DNA from: a virus
Direction: 5' to 3' (one strand)
Virus record (IMG/VR): IMGVR_UViG_3300022169_000012
Coordinates: 1 to 35,794 of that record
DNA: 35,794 nt
The notes beneath the pieces are model-generated. The model saw only the letters and a program-made list of their open reading frames with translations. It made no database searches and was not told the DNA's origin. Of this stretch, positions 1 through 7,318 are shown in pieces. Every line of letters starts with the position of its first letter. Positions within the stretch are counted from its first letter, which is position 1. Made by a program: the position numbers and the translations under genes.

Positions 1-54
1 CAATCATAGTGGTAGTGAGTGTCCTCTCCCTTCAATATCTATAGAGGATATGTT

Positions 55-264
55 ATGAGTAAAACAATTAAAAAGTTTATAGCAAGAGCTGATCATGGCG
101 GTTGTTACTTTGAAGTTGAAGCAGAGACATTTGATGAAGCAAGAGAACTACTCAAACATGATGGATTCAGCGGTTACTTGTACGAAGAAACATATCAACT
201 GATTAGCACAACACCGCACATAGTTGGAGAAGTAGAGAGATCGTTCGCACAATATAATTATTAG
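55..264 (+). CDS. Small conserved phage protein, unknown function
   Basis: A 69-residue acidic protein. The reading frame is open from position 19, but I chose the ATG at 55 because a purine-rich AGAGGA (about 42-47) sits just ahead of it and the upstream residues look non-coding. It contains an N-terminal basic stretch followed by a helix rich in Glu/Ala (EAETFDEARELL) and a C-terminal TTPHIVGE segment. No catalytic motif, signal peptide or membrane segment is visible. It precedes a promoter and the metalloprotease-like gene, so it is probably the last gene of an upstream transcription unit. Function not recognised. Confidence 0.7.
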   Translation: MSKTIKKFIARADHGGCYFEVEAETFDEARELLKHDGFSGYLYEETYQLISTTPHIVGEVERSFAQYNY

Positions 265-309
265 GTATATGCATATAACACAACGGTATAAAAATAAGTG
301 AAATAGTTG

Positions 310-338
310 TGTACATTGCCAAAAACGTGTGGTATAAT
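310..338 (+). promoter_or_regulatory. Sigma70-type promoter with extended -10
   Basis: A perfect TATAAT lies at 333-338, preceded by TGG at 330-332, giving an extended -10 (TGnTATAAT). The -35 region at 310-315 (TGTACA) is a weak match with a 17-base spacer. It sits in the 105-base gap between the first two genes and about 30 bases before the ATG at 370, so it would drive the metalloprotease-like gene and those behind it. No other element was seen in this gap. Confidence 0.6.
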
Positions 339-369
339 GGTTATATTGAATTGAAAGAGAGAATATATT

Positions 370-1008
370 ATGAATGTGAGAGGATATCCTGAACGAAGCC
401 CATACGATATGCCTATCTACGATTCGAACGAATACAAGTACAATCAGTACTTAGTAAAACATCGTGAGAAACAGAATAAAGGTTCGAGTACTCGTGATTC
501 TGAACGTCAGAAGACATATGCGGCAGAGAATCTGTTCATGCGTATGTGCGACAACCCCACCTTCGACACTCTTGACGAGGTGACTAAGTTCTCCCGAAAG
601 ATCTACAAGTCTAAGACTTGGATTAAGTTGTGGGAGAAGTCGATCGAGAGTGACGTGGCTCGTATCTTTACCGCACAACCGGTCATCGCTCAGATGAACT
701 CTAGAACCAAAAAGATGTCTGGTTTCACTAATGGTCACACGGTTACTCTATGTCCGATCACTGGTTTCAACAAGTATGTTCTACTACACGAACTTGCTCA
801 CACTCTGGGTCATATGCACCACGGACGTTCGTTTCGTCAGTGTCTCCTGAGTCTGGTCGGTACCTTCATGGGTGCTCACGAGAAGAAGGTACTTGCGAAT
901 GAGTTTAAGAGGAAGGGTCTGTCTTATGGAGATGCACGTAAACCCCAGACCTTTGAAGTTTGGATGGCAGCAAAACAACGCATGTCAAAAATGAGAGAAT
1001 TGAAATGA
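370..1008 (+). CDS. Putative zinc metalloprotease/metallohydrolase (HExxHxxGxxH)
   Basis: A 212-residue protein with a clear zinc-binding motif HELAHTLGHMH at residues 140-150, which fits HExxHxxGxxH (His140, Glu141, His144, His150). The motif is followed by a basic helix and a C-terminal region rich in Lys/Arg. The N-terminal half is charged and has no signal peptide, so the protein should act in the host cytoplasm. Small phage and actinobacterial putative metallohydrolases have a similar arrangement; I cannot assign a substrate. The start is supported by GAGAGAA a few bases upstream and the promoter at 310-338. Its stop overlaps the next start (ATGA at 1005-1008), so the two are translationally coupled. 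Confidence 0.7.
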   Translation: MNVRGYPERSPYDMPIYDSNEYKYNQYLVKHREKQNKGSSTRDSERQKTYAAENLFMRMCDNPTFDTLDEVTKFSRKIYKSKTWIKLWEKSIESDVARIFTAQPVIAQMNSRTKKMSGFTNGHTVTLCPITGFNKYVLLHELAHTLGHMHHGRSFRQCLLSLVGTFMGAHEKKVLANEFKRKGLSYGDARKPQTFEVWMAAKQRMSKMRELK

Positions 1009-1184
1009 TTGATTTAGAACAGCGATATATAACGATTGGAGTATTGTTTTTAATAGCATTCACTGTGGGTGCTATACTAGGTGCAGGTTCAGTACAATCT
1101 GCTTGGCGACTTGATGCGGCATCAACTGAGTGTGCTCAGTTTGATCCTGCGAATGGTCAATTTGAATGGATAAAGGATAAGTAA
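1005..1184 (+). CDS. Small single-pass membrane protein
   Basis: A 59-residue protein with a hydrophobic helix at about residues 9-29 (ITIGVLFLIAFTVGAILGAG) and an acidic, soluble C-terminal tail. The frame is open from 960, but the ATG at 1005 overlaps the stop of the metalloprotease-like gene in an ATGA junction, which is the normal junction in this genome. It may be a small inner-membrane protein; no family recognised. Confidence 0.65.
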   Translation: MIDLEQRYITIGVLFLIAFTVGAILGAGSVQSAWRLDAASTECAQFDPANGQFEWIKDK

Positions 1185-1186
1185 GA

Positions 1187-1474
1187 ATGAGTTTTGATGT
1201 AAATGAAATTGTATCTGTATGTACATTAACGGGTGAGTTTGTTGGTAAGTTTGTAGTTGAGAATGTTGATTCTTATGAGATTGATGATCCCCGTCTATTA
1301 ACCCCGACACAGAATGGTCAGTATGCGTTTCTCCCATCGGTCTGTATGAGTGGTGAGGTTGATCCCAAACGGGTTAAGTTCAACAAGTCAGCGGTGCCGT
1401 TTGTTGTGAAGTGTGCGCCCGAAGTATCCAAGGAATATCGACAGGTCGTATCTGGGTTAGTCTTACCTAACTAA
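1187..1474 (+). CDS. Conserved phage protein, small beta-rich domain
   Basis: A 95-residue protein that follows the membrane protein by two bases. The sequence alternates hydrophobic and polar residues (EIVSVCTLTGEFVGKFV) and contains an LTPTQNGQYAFLPSV segment. This pattern suggests a small beta-barrel, loosely like Sm-type folds found in other T4-group unknowns, but that is only an impression. No catalytic residues are apparent. It is the last gene of the 370-1474 unit. Confidence 0.6.
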   Translation: MSFDVNEIVSVCTLTGEFVGKFVVENVDSYEIDDPRLLTPTQNGQYAFLPSVCMSGEVDPKRVKFNKSAVPFVVKCAPEVSKEYRQVVSGLVLPN

Positions 1475-1522
1475 AGGTTATAACGAAGTCGGTTTTTATT
1501 CCAAAATGTTCTAAAAATGTTA

Positions 1523-1551
1523 TTGCCTTTATTATGAAAACAATGTATAAT
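1523..1551 (+). promoter_or_regulatory. Sigma70 promoter, 17-base spacer
   Basis: TTGCCT at 1523-1528 and TATAAT at 1546-1551 are separated by exactly 17 bases. The element lies in the 112-base gap before the DUF932 gene; transcription would start about 30 bases ahead of the ATG at 1587. The rest of this gap holds nothing else I can identify. Confidence 0.75.
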
Positions 1552-1586
1552 ATACCTATATTAAACACTGAGAGAAGGAAATTATT

Positions 1587-2534
1587 ATGAGTCATCAAGT
1601 TGAAACAATGGCATACGCAGGACAAGTTCCATGGCATGGTCTGGGAGAGCGAGTTCCCTCAGACCTTTCGCCTCGTCAAATGATGGAGAAAGCAGGTTGT
1701 GATTGGGAAGTTAAGAAGATCCCAACATACGCTGCCCCCGATGATGGTGATCTAATCATCACTGGTACCTCCGCTCTAGTTCGTTCAACCGACAACCGTG
1801 TTCTTGCTCCGTCTGTGGGTGAGGGTTGGAATCCCGTTCAGAACAGTGAAGCGTTCGAGTTCTTTAACGAGTACTGCATGGCGGGTGACATGGAAATGCA
1901 CACCGCAGGTTCACTGAAAGATGGTCAGATGGTATGGGCACTTGCGAAGGTTAATGAGTCGTTCAACGTGTTGGGTGAAGATCAGGTAGATTCCTACCTT
2001 CTGTTCTCTAACCCTCACCAGTACGGTAAGTCAATCAACGTACGGTTCACTCCGATTCGTGTAGTGTGTAACAACACTTTGACTATGTCACTTAATGCGA
2101 ACGCAAAGAACGAAGTTGCACTTAACCACCGTAAGGCATTCAACGGTGATCTGGTCAAAGAACAGTTGGGTATCGCCCATGAGAAGTTTGCCCAGTACAA
2201 AGAAGCTGCACGTTTCCTCGCAAAGAAGAAGACTAAGCACGAAGATTTGGTTCAATACTTCAACGCGATCTTCCCTGTGAAAGAGAAGTCGGTTATGGAT
2301 TATGTTGATCTGTCTCGTTCTGCACAACGTACGTTCGATGCACTAGAGACTCAACCCGGTGCTGACATGGCGATGGGTTCATGGTGGAACGCAGTTAACG
2401 CAGTAACTTACATGACTGACCACGAGTTGGGTCGTTCAAACGATACTCGAATGCAGTCTGCATGGTTCGGTTCCAACCAAGCGAAGAAACTCAAGGCGAT
2501 GAACCTTGCATTGAAAATGGCGGAGGTTGCATAA
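1587..2534 (+). CDS. DUF932 / phage-plasmid-like protein
   Basis: A 315-residue protein that matches the DUF932 (TIGR03299-type) family. The typical N-terminus (GQVPWHGLGERV), the central RVVCNNTLTMSL segment and the conserved C-terminal WWNAVNAVTYMTDHELGR-like region are all present, and the length is normal for the family. These proteins are common in phages and plasmids; their biochemical role is not established. It has its own promoter (1523-1551) and a GAGAGAAGG ribosome site. Its stop overlaps the next start in TAATG, so it heads a three-gene unit with the following acidic protein and the HD hydrolase. Confidence 0.85.
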   Translation: MSHQVETMAYAGQVPWHGLGERVPSDLSPRQMMEKAGCDWEVKKIPTYAAPDDGDLIITGTSALVRSTDNRVLAPSVGEGWNPVQNSEAFEFFNEYCMAGDMEMHTAGSLKDGQMVWALAKVNESFNVLGEDQVDSYLLFSNPHQYGKSINVRFTPIRVVCNNTLTMSLNANAKNEVALNHRKAFNGDLVKEQLGIAHEKFAQYKEAARFLAKKKTKHEDLVQYFNAIFPVKEKSVMDYVDLSRSAQRTFDALETQPGADMAMGSWWNAVNAVTYMTDHELGRSNDTRMQSAWFGSNQAKKLKAMNLALKMAEVA

Positions 2535-2908
2535 TGGAAGAGATCACTTATCACTCATACGATCAAATACCGGCGGAGGTTCGCCGGTTCATCCTTGACG
2601 AGACTGGGGAACGACGTGTTAAACGTGTCAACCTAGAACTTTGTAGTGAACTTGCGATGGACTACTATCAGTATTCTCAAGAAGAAGAGGAGTTGAAACG
2701 ATTCCAGTTACACTTCCAACGTAGTGATGGTGTTGTTCATGTGAAAAATTATGATAATTATAAGGCGGCAGCTGTTGCCTTGGATCTAGAACTGGAGTAT
2801 AATGTAACAAGTAATCGGGAACTCACTGCGGTGATTACCCAAAACGGTCGTCCTGTTCGCGGGTACGAAAATGGTAAAGTACTCTTTAGGCACAGTATCT
2901 ATGGTTAG
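2534..2908 (+). CDS. Hypothetical acidic protein
   Basis: A 124-residue protein. The frame is open from 2462, but the ATG at 2534 forms a TAATG junction with DUF932 and has a GGCGGAGG ribosome site, so I use it. It is acidic with a mixed alpha/beta look and no recognisable motif. It overlaps the HD hydrolase by eight bases, so it is likely co-expressed with it. Confidence 0.65.
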   Translation: MEEITYHSYDQIPAEVRRFILDETGERRVKRVNLELCSELAMDYYQYSQEEEELKRFQLHFQRSDGVVHVKNYDNYKAAAVALDLELEYNVTSNRELTAVITQNGRPVRGYENGKVLFRHSIYG

Positions 2909-3434
2909 TTTAGAAGAAGTTAAGATGTTTGCTATCAACGCCCATGAGGGTCAGGTACGCAAGTTCACTGGGGAACCCTATGTCGAACATTGTTATGCTG
3001 TCGCTGCGAACGTGTTTGAGTATATGGCCGTTCCAAACCCTGATATGGTGAAAGCTGCATATCTTCATGATACCGTAGAAGATACTGATGTTACCATGGA
3101 GGATATCGTACAGAGATTCGGAGATACTGTTGCAGAAGCAGTCTGGTATCTGACCAAACCTGAGAGTTATGTTGGTAACCGTTCTCAACGCAAAGCCCTA
3201 GATCGTGCGAGACTTGGACTTGCACCCCCAGAGGTTCGTATGGTAAAGATCTGTGACCTCATGCACAACATGCCTAGTATCAAAAAATACGATAAACCAT
3301 TGTGGTCTACATGGAGAATAGAAGCCCTTGAACTGTTGGGTGCAATGGACGCACGTTATACTTGGGACAACCTTTGTGACCGATCCAAGAAGGATGTGTA
3401 TGAAACCTTTATTGAGGAGTTGCTTGACGCTTGA
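2901..3434 (+). CDS. HD-domain (p)ppGpp hydrolase-like protein (SpoT/MESH1 type)
   Basis: A 177-residue HD-superfamily protein. The first His is at residue 30 (YVEHCYAVA), the HD pair at 56-57 (YLHDTVEDT) with the ED pair at 60-61, and Asp119/Asn123 in VKICDLMHNM corresponds to the KLADRLHNM motif of SpoT and RelA. No synthetase or regulatory domains are present, as in the small single-domain alarmone hydrolases (MESH1 type). The expected reaction is removal of the 3'-pyrophosphate from (p)ppGpp, which would keep the infected cell in a growth-permissive state; that role is inferred. I chose the ATG at 2901 because it overlaps the upstream stop; an open frame reaches back to 2871. The tRNA gene follows. 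Confidence 0.8.
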   Translation: MVSLEEVKMFAINAHEGQVRKFTGEPYVEHCYAVAANVFEYMAVPNPDMVKAAYLHDTVEDTDVTMEDIVQRFGDTVAEAVWYLTKPESYVGNRSQRKALDRARLGLAPPEVRMVKICDLMHNMPSIKKYDKPLWSTWRIEALELLGAMDARYTWDNLCDRSKKDVYETFIEELLDA

Positions 3435-3470
3435 TGTGGGTGCAATACCTACACTCCTCACCTTTTTAAT

Positions 3471-3542
3471 GCGGAATTAGTATAACGATTACGTCGGGTG
3501 TCCAACCCGAAGATGGAGGTTCGAAACCTCTGTTCCGCTCCA
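3471..3542 (+). tRNA. tRNA-Gly (anticodon TCC), CCA encoded
   Basis: A 72-base cloverleaf. Acceptor stem GCGGAAT pairs with GTTCCGC (3471-3477 with 3532-3538), the D-arm is GTAT...TTAC, the anticodon stem TCGGG/CCCGA spans 3494-3498 and 3506-3510, and the T-arm has loop TTCGAAA. The discriminator T is at 3539 and CCA at 3540-3542 is encoded. The seven-base anticodon loop reads TGTCCAA, so the anticodon is TCC (3501-3503), and the molecule aligns well with bacterial tRNA-Gly(UCC). The base at position 33 is G (3500) instead of the nearly invariant U. A terminator follows at once. Confidence 0.85.
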
Positions 3543-3558
3543 ATTTATCTCTCCCTTC

Positions 3559-3584
3559 GGACGCTTGACAGCGTCCTTTTTTTT
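3559..3584 (+). terminator. Rho-independent terminator after tRNA-Gly
   Basis: A perfect 6-bp stem GGACGC/GCGTCC (3559-3564 and 3571-3576) encloses a six-base loop TTGACA and is followed by eight T residues (3577-3584). It separates the early-type block and the tRNA from the late block, whose promoter begins only 14 bases further on. Confidence 0.85.
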
Positions 3585-3597
3585 GTGTATGATTCCT

Positions 3598-3605
3598 TAT
3601 AAATA
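3598..3605 (+). promoter_or_regulatory. T4-type late promoter TATAAATA
   Basis: An exact TATAAATA box lies 23 bases before the ATG at 3629. In T4 this element alone is recognised by the phage late sigma factor gp55; no -35 box is needed. Its place directly behind a terminator and ahead of a long late-looking gene supports the call. Confidence 0.8.
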
Positions 3606-3628
3606 GTATCAATAACGAGGAACTGTAC

Positions 3629-5008
3629 ATGGCCGGACTATCTGGTGGAAAATATATAACATTCGAGAAACCCTACATCGGTAAGGTTGCAGCATTGATC
3701 GAATCCGAGAAAGAGATTCTGATGACGGATCGCACTCGTCAAACAATCATCCACTCTCCTACAGTGAAGGATTGGTTACGTGCAGTATCACAGACCAATG
3801 AAGCGCAGATCAAAACCATACTCAAACCCTCCACCAACTTTGTACCTCTATTCAATGGGTACAAGTGGTCGGAGATAGAGAAGTCTCAGTTCACGGGGGG
3901 TGGTGGTTCCAATGCCAAGACCACGGCGATGCAAGAGAACGCCACTATGTTTGCAATACAAAAGAGTATTGAGAACAACGGTTACCAAGACCAGAAGAAG
4001 TTCTACCAGTTGTACCGGAATGATCTGTTGAAGATCTATCCAGACATGAACGAGACGTGGGAGAATGCAATCTTCCAACAACAACTGACAACCTATCGTG
4101 AGGTGGGCAGTACGTCATATGGTCATTACTCTCGTGACGGTGGTTTCATGGATTACATCACAGATACCTGTAAGACCCTCTATAAGATCCCTAAGAAGGA
4201 CACATGGAACCCCGCAGACATCTGGTTGGTATCTGATCTGGAAAGGGTCAAGAGAGAACTAGACGCCAAGATACGAGACAATTCTACATCCCTACAGGAG
4301 TTCAATGCGATACTCCGATCCATGTTTAAGAAACGTCAAGTGGTTGGTATCTCCTTGAAGTTGATCTCCGGTAATAATGCGAAGTGGGAGTTGGTTAACC
4401 TTGACTCACAAGACGTGTTTGATGGCGATCAGTACTCATTTCAGTTTCAGAAAGCAGATCTCACCTTCGCCTTGCAAGGGGATCAGTTCCGAAAGACAGA
4501 CTCCTTGGTGTTCATTGGATCATCCAAACAAGAAATTAAGTTTCAGATACGACAGAACGAACAGGGTAATGCGAACCTCAAGTTGGAGGCAACTGACCTA
4601 AGTGCACAGTCTGCACGTCTAGGTAAGGTACCTCTAGATATGGCATCATCTTTGTTTAGGAATGTCGGACTGGAGAGTCAACGATGGAGATCGTGGAAAA
4701 ACTATCCGACCAACACTCAAGAGTTTCTAGACGATGTAGAGACTCATGTGGATAGATTCAAGAAACTTCAAGCGACACGTAATGTTGATCTGGGTGTTCG
4801 AAACGATGCAGAGTTCGTGAAGAATATGACCAGAGTATTCGAGAAAGGTAGATCCGATGTTGCACTCAGTAAGTTGATGCAGTTGGATATCTTGAACGAG
4901 ATGTTTTCAATACGAAATAGAACACAACTAAACAATGCCCTGACAGATTTGGGGTTTCTTGCACAGAAAAAGGGTGATTTGTTTGGCCCATTTGCAAAGT
5001 TGTATTAG
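3629..5008 (+). CDS. Late protein of unknown function (459 aa)
   Basis: A 459-residue soluble protein expressed from its own late promoter, with a GAGGAAC ribosome site. The N-terminal part contains a glycine run (TGGGGSNAKT, about residues 90-99). The centre has KKDTWNPADIWLVSDLERVKREL, cited here as KKDTW, NPADIW and LERVKREL, followed by a beta-rich section around residues 230-310 and a helical C-terminus. No enzyme motif was seen. The late promoter and the virion-like genes behind it suggest a structural or assembly protein, but I do not recognise the family. Confidence 0.75.
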   Translation: MAGLSGGKYITFEKPYIGKVAALIESEKEILMTDRTRQTIIHSPTVKDWLRAVSQTNEAQIKTILKPSTNFVPLFNGYKWSEIEKSQFTGGGGSNAKTTAMQENATMFAIQKSIENNGYQDQKKFYQLYRNDLLKIYPDMNETWENAIFQQQLTTYREVGSTSYGHYSRDGGFMDYITDTCKTLYKIPKKDTWNPADIWLVSDLERVKRELDAKIRDNSTSLQEFNAILRSMFKKRQVVGISLKLISGNNAKWELVNLDSQDVFDGDQYSFQFQKADLTFALQGDQFRKTDSLVFIGSSKQEIKFQIRQNEQGNANLKLEATDLSAQSARLGKVPLDMASSLFRNVGLESQRWRSWKNYPTNTQEFLDDVETHVDRFKKLQATRNVDLGVRNDAEFVKNMTRVFEKGRSDVALSKLMQLDILNEMFSIRNRTQLNNALTDLGFLAQKKGDLFGPFAKLY

Positions 5009-5025
5009 ATTGAGATTCAAACTTG

Positions 5026-5033
5026 TATAAATA
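5026..5033 (+). promoter_or_regulatory. T4-type late promoter TATAAATA
   Basis: An exact TATAAATA box in the short gap after the 459-residue late gene. It would start transcripts about 80 bases before the GTG at 5121, and so covers both the basic protein there and the nucleotidyltransferase gene at 5594. Confidence 0.75.
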
Positions 5034-5120
5034 ATATACATAACTCAGTTAGTGAACGTGGTACTTGTCTTAGACTTATCACATTATATATTTAAACCAA
5101 TGGTAGAGACGGAGGACGAA

Positions 5121-5594
5121 GTGGCTAAACCACTTAATTTCAAAGATTTTTTGGCAGTAGACTATGCGCCGGGCCAAGACGGTCAGATATCCAAGAACGC
5201 GAAGAAGCGTAAACAGGATACCGCGACTGGAAACACTGGGGAAAGTAAAGACCCCTTCTGGGCAGAGGACTCTGAACAAAACGAAGTCTTGAGTTTCCAA
5301 GGACGACGTGCCCTTGCACGTGCGATGAAACGCAACAAGTCCAGAATGAAGATGGCTCGTAAACGATCCATGCAGAAGTCGGCAACTAAAGACACTCTCA
5401 TGAAACGTGCAACCAAACAAGCACGGAATCAACTATTCAAAAAGTTCAGTAAGGATGCCTCCCGAGGTGACCTCACTCCACAACGTCGTGGAGAAATTGA
5501 AAAGCGAGTGGGTAAAATGAAGACTCGCGTCTCGGCAATTGCACGTAAGTTATTGCCTAGTGTTCGTCAGACTGATAAGGATAGAAAATCGTAA
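5121..5594 (+). CDS. Basic late protein, putative virion/internal protein
   Basis: A strongly basic protein of 157 residues. The frame is open from a GTG at 5052 and an ATG at 5100, but neither has a ribosome site; GGAGG at 5111-5115 lies five bases ahead of the GTG at 5121, so I prefer that start. The N-terminus then reads MAKPLNFKDFLAVDYAPG, related to other late proteins here that begin with an F-x-x-F/Y-L segment. The middle holds KNAKKRK and Arg/Lys-rich helices (ARAMKRNKSRMKMARKR), which suggest DNA contact inside the head. It overlaps the next gene by one base. A DNA-binding internal protein is an inference. Confidence 0.7.
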   Translation: MAKPLNFKDFLAVDYAPGQDGQISKNAKKRKQDTATGNTGESKDPFWAEDSEQNEVLSFQGRRALARAMKRNKSRMKMARKRSMQKSATKDTLMKRATKQARNQLFKKFSKDASRGDLTPQRRGEIEKRVGKMKTRVSAIARKLLPSVRQTDKDRKS

Positions 5595-7318
5595 TGTTAC
5601 CCTCATTTAAACAATATTTGGTTGAAGAACAGAGAGAAGTCTTCTTCACCTACGGTAGAATGAACCCTCCTACGACAGGTCATGGTAAGTTAATGAACGC
5701 CATGTCTGCGAAGTCGGGTAAATCCCCCTATAAGATCTACCTGTCTCAGACTCAGGACGCAAGAAAGAACCCCCTCAGTTACGACCAGAAGATCAAACAC
5801 GCACGTAAGATGTATCCTAAACACGCACGTAGCATCATGTCAGACAAAGGTTCTCGTACCGTCTTTGATGTTGCAGTAAAGTTATATGATGAAGGATACA
5901 ACAAAGTCAATATGGTCGTGGGTGCAGACCGTCTCACCGAGTTTAAAACTCTCCTGAACAAGTACAACAACGTCAAGGGTCGTCACGGATTCTATAACTT
6001 TGAGAAGATTAATATCATCTCATCTGGTGATCGTGATCCTGACGCAGAGGGGTTGGAAGGTATGTCCGCCTCTAAACAGAGAGACAATGCAAAACAGAAC
6101 GACTTCACGTTGTTCTCACAGGGCATTCCCACCTCTATGTCTAATCGCGATGCAAAGAAACTATTCAACGATGTACGCATAGGTATGGGTCTTAAAGAAA
6201 CCCGTGAGTTCTACCATAAGTTAAACTTAGAACCTGTATCAGAAACTCGTGAGAAGTATATCGAAGGTGAGTTGTTTGTTGAGGGTGATAAGGTAACAGT
6301 CAAGAGTGGTCAGACCGGATCTATCCATCGTCTAGGAACTAACTATGTTATCGTTGCACTAGACGAAGGTAACGTAACACGTCAATGGTTAGAAGACGTA
6401 GAACTGATCGAGAACTCCCCTATTGTTAAGAAAGGGGTAGTAATAACCACCAAGAAACAACCCGAAGAAGGTACCCCTCAAGCAGTCAAGAAGGCAGTCA
6501 AGATGACTCCCGGTATTGATCGTGCACAGAACATCCTGAGTCGTCGCCGTTCTTTCAAAGAAGAAGTATCTCAGAAAGAACTCAATGACCTAGAGAAGTT
6601 TGCTGATCGTCTCCTGAATAAGTTTGATGTTGACATCGAGTTCACACGTCACTTTGCTGACCGTATGAATGACAAACGTAACAAACCTGCTATTACTGTT
6701 GCAGAGTTACAACGTCTGTTCAAGAAGATGGCCGCCAACAAGGGTAAGAAGATCAAGAAACACGGTAACTCAGAGGCAATCCTCAAGGATATGCAGTCTG
6801 ACCTTAACCTACCTGTCGTGATCAACTGGAAGAACGGTGAGTTCGAAGTTGTTAACAAAACAATAATGCGTAAGAAAGCATTCAAGTCACCTGATCCCGA
6901 ACTCAAGTATGAACAAGTCATTGAGTCGGTGGAAGAGATTGATGAGATGTCTACCGCTCGTGCTATCACTGCTTTTCTTTCGAAAACATTTAAGGCAAAG
7001 AAGTATAGAGAAGTTGCCAAGTTTGTTCGAAAGGAAATGGAGAAGGACAAAGGTCGTCACGGTGCAGAGTACCATGCTGCACAGATTCTACGCAAGTACA
7101 ATGTCAAAGGTGTTGATGCACGTGAACTGGGTAAAGTCGCAAAGATGGCAGAGTCCATAGTCACAGAAGATGCAGTAGATCGTGCCAAAGAGAGAATCAA
7201 TCGTGAGAAGGAACAGGATATGAAGAAACACGACCGTATCCTTGACCGTGCGAGACTTGCACGTACGAACGCAATCAACCGTAAAACCAAACCTAAGACT
7301 AATGAGGAAAAGAAGTGA
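5594..7318 (+). CDS. Late multidomain protein with HIGH-type nucleotidyltransferase domain
   Basis: A 574-residue protein. Residues 1-12 (MLPSFKQYLVEE) resemble the T4 capsid-targeting sequence. Residues 16-165 look like a cytidylyltransferase-type HIGH-superfamily fold: TTGH at 27-30 takes the place of HIGH/TxGH and GMSASK at 156-161 that of the KMSKS loop. Next comes a small beta domain (about 222-270; FVEGDKVTVKSGQTGSIHR) that resembles KOW-type modules. An HFADRMNDKRN domain begins near residue 353, and the C-terminus is a long basic helix. Marine T4-like phages carry related proteins annotated as cytidylyltransferases. The substrate is unknown. Its N-terminus and late promoter suggest that the enzyme is packaged in the head. 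The stop overlaps the next start (GTGA). Confidence 0.75.
   Translation: MLPSFKQYLVEEQREVFFTYGRMNPPTTGHGKLMNAMSAKSGKSPYKIYLSQTQDARKNPLSYDQKIKHARKMYPKHARSIMSDKGSRTVFDVAVKLYDEGYNKVNMVVGADRLTEFKTLLNKYNNVKGRHGFYNFEKINIISSGDRDPDAEGLEGMSASKQRDNAKQNDFTLFSQGIPTSMSNRDAKKLFNDVRIGMGLKETREFYHKLNLEPVSETREKYIEGELFVEGDKVTVKSGQTGSIHRLGTNYVIVALDEGNVTRQWLEDVELIENSPIVKKGVVITTKKQPEEGTPQAVKKAVKMTPGIDRAQNILSRRRSFKEEVSQKELNDLEKFADRLLNKFDVDIEFTRHFADRMNDKRNKPAITVAELQRLFKKMAANKGKKIKKHGNSEAILKDMQSDLNLPVVINWKNGEFEVVNKTIMRKKAFKSPDPELKYEQVIESVEEIDEMSTARAITAFLSKTFKAKKYREVAKFVRKEMEKDKGRHGAEYHAAQILRKYNVKGVDARELGKVAKMAESIVTEDAVDRAKERINREKEQDMKKHDRILDRARLARTNAINRKTKPKTNEEKK

Noticed and set aside
451-738. Many minus-strand open frames of 60-160 codons (for example 7506-7982, 7057-7449)
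   Set aside because: They lie inside strong plus-strand genes, lack ribosome sites and have Ser/Leu-rich shadow composition. I found no convincing minus-strand gene.
3565-3570. TTGACA in the terminator loop as a -35 box
   Set aside because: It is the loop of a perfect hairpin with a T tract, and there is no TATAAT-like box 16-18 bases further on. The TATAAATA at 3598 better explains initiation there.
5052-5120. GTG at 5052 or ATG at 5100 as start of the basic late protein
   Set aside because: Neither has a ribosome site, and the extra residues are unlike the rest. GGAGG before the GTG at 5121 fits better.
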